A stretch of DNA of 64,000 nucleotides from Actinomycetota bacterium (GTDB lineage Bacteria > Actinomycetota > Actinomycetes > Nanopelagicales > Nanopelagicaceae): the NCBI GenBank assembly GCA_026393075.1, contig JAPLAW010000056.1:1-64000 (forward strand), read 5' to 3'. The notes beneath the pieces were generated by a model, which made no database searches, was not told where the DNA came from, and was given only the letters and a program-made list of their open reading frames with translations. The first letter of the stretch is position 1; every line of letters begins with the position of its first letter. The translations under genes were made by a program, and so were the position numbers. Below, piece by piece: positions 62,471-64,000 of the stretch.

Positions 62471-62887
62471 ATGGTTATTCAAGTCTTATCAATCATGGTG
62501 GCTTTGATCTGGACTGCCTCAGTGATAGTTCGTGATCTATCGACTTTTCAAATATCTAATAGATCGATCCTCTGGGGCGTTGCACTGCTTTGGCCGGCTT
62601 TCTTCTTCTTGAACCTAAGCACCCATTTCAATCTCCTACTTCTGTGGATTTGCATCATGGTCTTAGTACTTGGATTCACATCACTGATCGGCATGGGTGA
62701 TGTGAAGCTCGTGCTTCTGCTCGCGCCTTGGATTAATCAAGGGAAAATAGGTACCTCGATCTGGCTATTAATAGGTATCTCGTGGCTGCAACTAATCGCA
62801 ATGTCACTGATACAGCGAAGATTCCCACAACGCATTGCTTTCGCACCAGCCATCTTGCTTGTGGCAGCACTTAATATGGCTACATAA
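62471..62887 (+). CDS. A24-family prepilin peptidase (TadV/CpaA-like, no methylase domain)
   Basis: A 138-residue membrane aspartyl protease that removes leader peptides from type IV or Flp-type prepilins. Both catalytic Asp are visible: V-R-D-L-S-T-F-Q-I-S-N near residue 23 and the G-M-G-D-V-K-L motif near residue 77. About five helices are present. The N-terminal methylation domain of the larger enzymes is missing. It lies between aroE and aroC, a common actinobacterial place. It implies pilin-like substrates elsewhere in the genome, none of which are in this window. Confidence 0.85.
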   Translation: MVIQVLSIMVALIWTASVIVRDLSTFQISNRSILWGVALLWPAFFFLNLSTHFNLLLLWICIMVLVLGFTSLIGMGDVKLVLLLAPWINQGKIGTSIWLLIGISWLQLIAMSLIQRRFPQRIAFAPAILLVAALNMAT

Positions 62888-62914
62888 AAGGCAATCATCT
62901 GAGAGAATTAGTCC

Positions 62915-64000
62915 ATGCGTTGGTTAACTGCGGGTGAGTCTCATGGTCCAGCCCTCAGTGCGATCATTGAGGGAATTCCGGCTTCAGTTCAGATTACAAC
63001 GGCCGATATCGACTACCACTTGGCACGCCGCCGTTTAGGCGTTGGGCGAGGAGCTCGACAGAATTTCGAAGCGGATAAAGTCACAATTCTTGGTGGAATC
63101 CGTTTGGGTCAAACTCAAGGTGGCCCGATTTCGATTCAAGTGGCAAATTCAGAGTGGCCTAAATGGGAAAAGGTGATGTCGGCCGATCCAGTTCCAGAGG
63201 ATGAGATTAAAGATTTAGGTCGGAATGCACCACTTAGTCGGCCACGACCAGGGCACGCAGATTTAGTTGGAATGCAAAAATATGATTTTGATGATGCTCG
63301 TGCAATTCTAGAACGCGCTAGTGCTCGCGAGACTGCGGCACGTGTTGCACTAGGTGCGGTTGCACGCGCTTTCTTGCAACAAACCTGTGGCATCACTGTC
63401 TTAAGTCACGTTTTATCAATTGGCTCAATACGAGTTCCTGAAAATACGCAATTGCCAGTTGAAGGCGACATGAAACGAATTGATGAAGATCCAGTTCGTT
63501 GTGCTGATGCAAAAACTAGCGCGGCTATGATCACTGAAATTGAATCTGCGCATTCAGATGGTGACACGTTAGGTGGCGTTGTCGAAGTATTGGCATATAA
63601 CTTGCCGCCAGGTCTAGGTTCGCATGTGCATTGGGATCGTCGTCTTGATGCGCGTTTAGCTGCTGCCATGATGGGTATTCAAGCAATTAAGGGTGTTGAG
63701 GTCGGCGACGGTTTCACTACCGCCACTCGTCGCGGCTCGGTAGCACACGACGAAATTGAACGCGGCCCAGACGGTGCAATTCGGCGACGTACTGATCGCG
63801 CGGGTGGAACTGAAGGCGGAATGTCCAACGGTGAAATTTTGCGCGTCCGTGCTGCGATGAAACCAATTTCAACCGTACCTAAGGCGCTCGATACCATCGA
63901 CGTTAAGACTGGTGAAGCTGCTAAAGCAATCAATCAACGCTCTGATGTTTGTGCAGTTCCCGCAGCTGGAGTTGTAGCTGAAGCAATGGTTGCACTTGTT
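62915..64000 (+). CDS. aroC: Chorismate synthase, 3' end beyond the window
   Basis: Last step of the shikimate pathway, converting EPSP to chorismate with reduced FMN. The visible 362 codons run in frame to the last base; the full protein is usually close to 390-400 residues, so little is missing. Signatures are T-A-G-E-S-H-G near the start, R-P-G-H-A-D near residue 111, [11 protein letters not shown] near 135, and [10 protein letters not shown] near 300. Chorismate feeds the trpD and pabB-pabC products found elsewhere in this window. A weak -10 (GAGAAT, 62903-62908) lies six bases before the ATG. Confidence 0.96.
   Translation, partial: MRWLTAGESHGPALSAIIEGIPASVQITTADIDYHLARRRLGVGRGARQNFEADKVTILGGIRLGQTQGGPISIQVANSEWPKWEKVMSADPVPEDEIKDLGRNAPLSRPRPGHADLVGMQKYDFDDARAILERASARETAARVALGAVARAFLQQTCGITVLSHVLSIGSIRVPENTQLPVEGDMKRIDEDPVRCADAKTSAAMITEIESAHSDGDTLGGVVEVLAYNLPPGLGSHVHWDRRLDARLAAAMMGIQAIKGVEVGDGFTTATRRGSVAHDEIERGPDGAIRRRTDRAGGTEGGMSNGEILRVRAAMKPISTVPKALDTIDVKTGEAAKAINQRSDVCAVPAAGVVAEAMVALV

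Noticed and set aside
1..64000. CRISPR arrays, insertion sequences, prophage, toxin-antitoxin pairs and rRNA genes
   Set aside because: I looked for repeat arrays, transposases, phage genes and rRNA on both strands and found none.

Overview
The window looks like chromosomal sequence from a streamlined, low-GC actinobacterium. The best match I can suggest is the freshwater acI group (Nanopelagicales, the Planktophila/Nanopelagicus type). This is inferred from: an actinobacterial bc1-aa3 supercomplex locus (di-heme QcrC, three-helix QcrA, CtaF); a phosphatidylinositol-mannoside locus (HIT, pgsA, patA, pimA); actinobacterial synteny (thrS to pimA, pdxST, yebC, ruvCAB, secDF, rel, then hisS, aspS, alaS, ruvX, mltG, aroE, aroC); AT-rich codon use; very short gaps; and several genes missing from the usual order. 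Coding density is very high. I see no insertion sequence, phage gene, integrase or CRISPR array.

Layout. 1-7.8 kb: aerobic respiration, with ctaC-ctaD-ctaF and a drug/metabolite exporter on +, converging on ctaE-qcrC-qcrA-qcrB on -. 7.9-14.7 kb: a degenerate receiver protein, trpD, a DnaQ-like exonuclease, an esterase, a GNAT enzyme, an MFS transporter and an M3 oligopeptidase. 14.7-33.2 kb: an accessory island between tRNA-Val(GAC) on the left and tRNA-Cys(GCA)/tRNA-Gly(GCC) on the right. All of it is on the minus strand and it is devoted to a beta-mannan-type polysaccharide. 33.3-43.9 kb: pabB-pabC, thrS, HIT, a remnant of a translational GTPase, the PIM lipid genes, a LemA-like protein, a DUF3048 lipoprotein and pdxST. 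44-53 kb: yebC, ruvCAB, secDF, rel and a DUF349 protein. 53.3-64 kb: a metallo-beta-lactamase-fold hydrolase, hisS, aspS, a DUF948 protein, alaS, ruvX, mltG, aroE, a prepilin peptidase and the start of aroC, which runs off the window.

How the island should work (inference from families). A secreted DUF5060/GH5-type enzyme cuts the glycan outside. A solute-binding protein and two permeases import the oligosaccharides, with no ATPase encoded locally. A cytoplasmic CE7 esterase and a GH5 enzyme deacetylate and trim them. A GH2 beta-mannosidase releases mannose, a ROK kinase makes mannose-6-phosphate, and a cupin isomerase gives fructose-6-phosphate. A LacI repressor lies inside the operon, and a LacI-like operator sits just downstream of the promoter of the binding-protein gene. 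A GH28 enzyme, a membrane O-acyltransferase, a separate SGNH esterase, an ABC exporter and an Ig-like envelope protein complete the set and are the least explained parts.

A window-wide pattern is that many first genes of transcription units have a TAnnnT -10 box exactly six bases before the start codon and no ribosome binding site. This predicts widespread leaderless transcription and helps decide several start codons. Other oddities include a CuA motif with Ile in place of the conserved Glu in CtaC, a P-loop-less EF-G fragment, and a qcr terminator folded into the end of the opposing gene.
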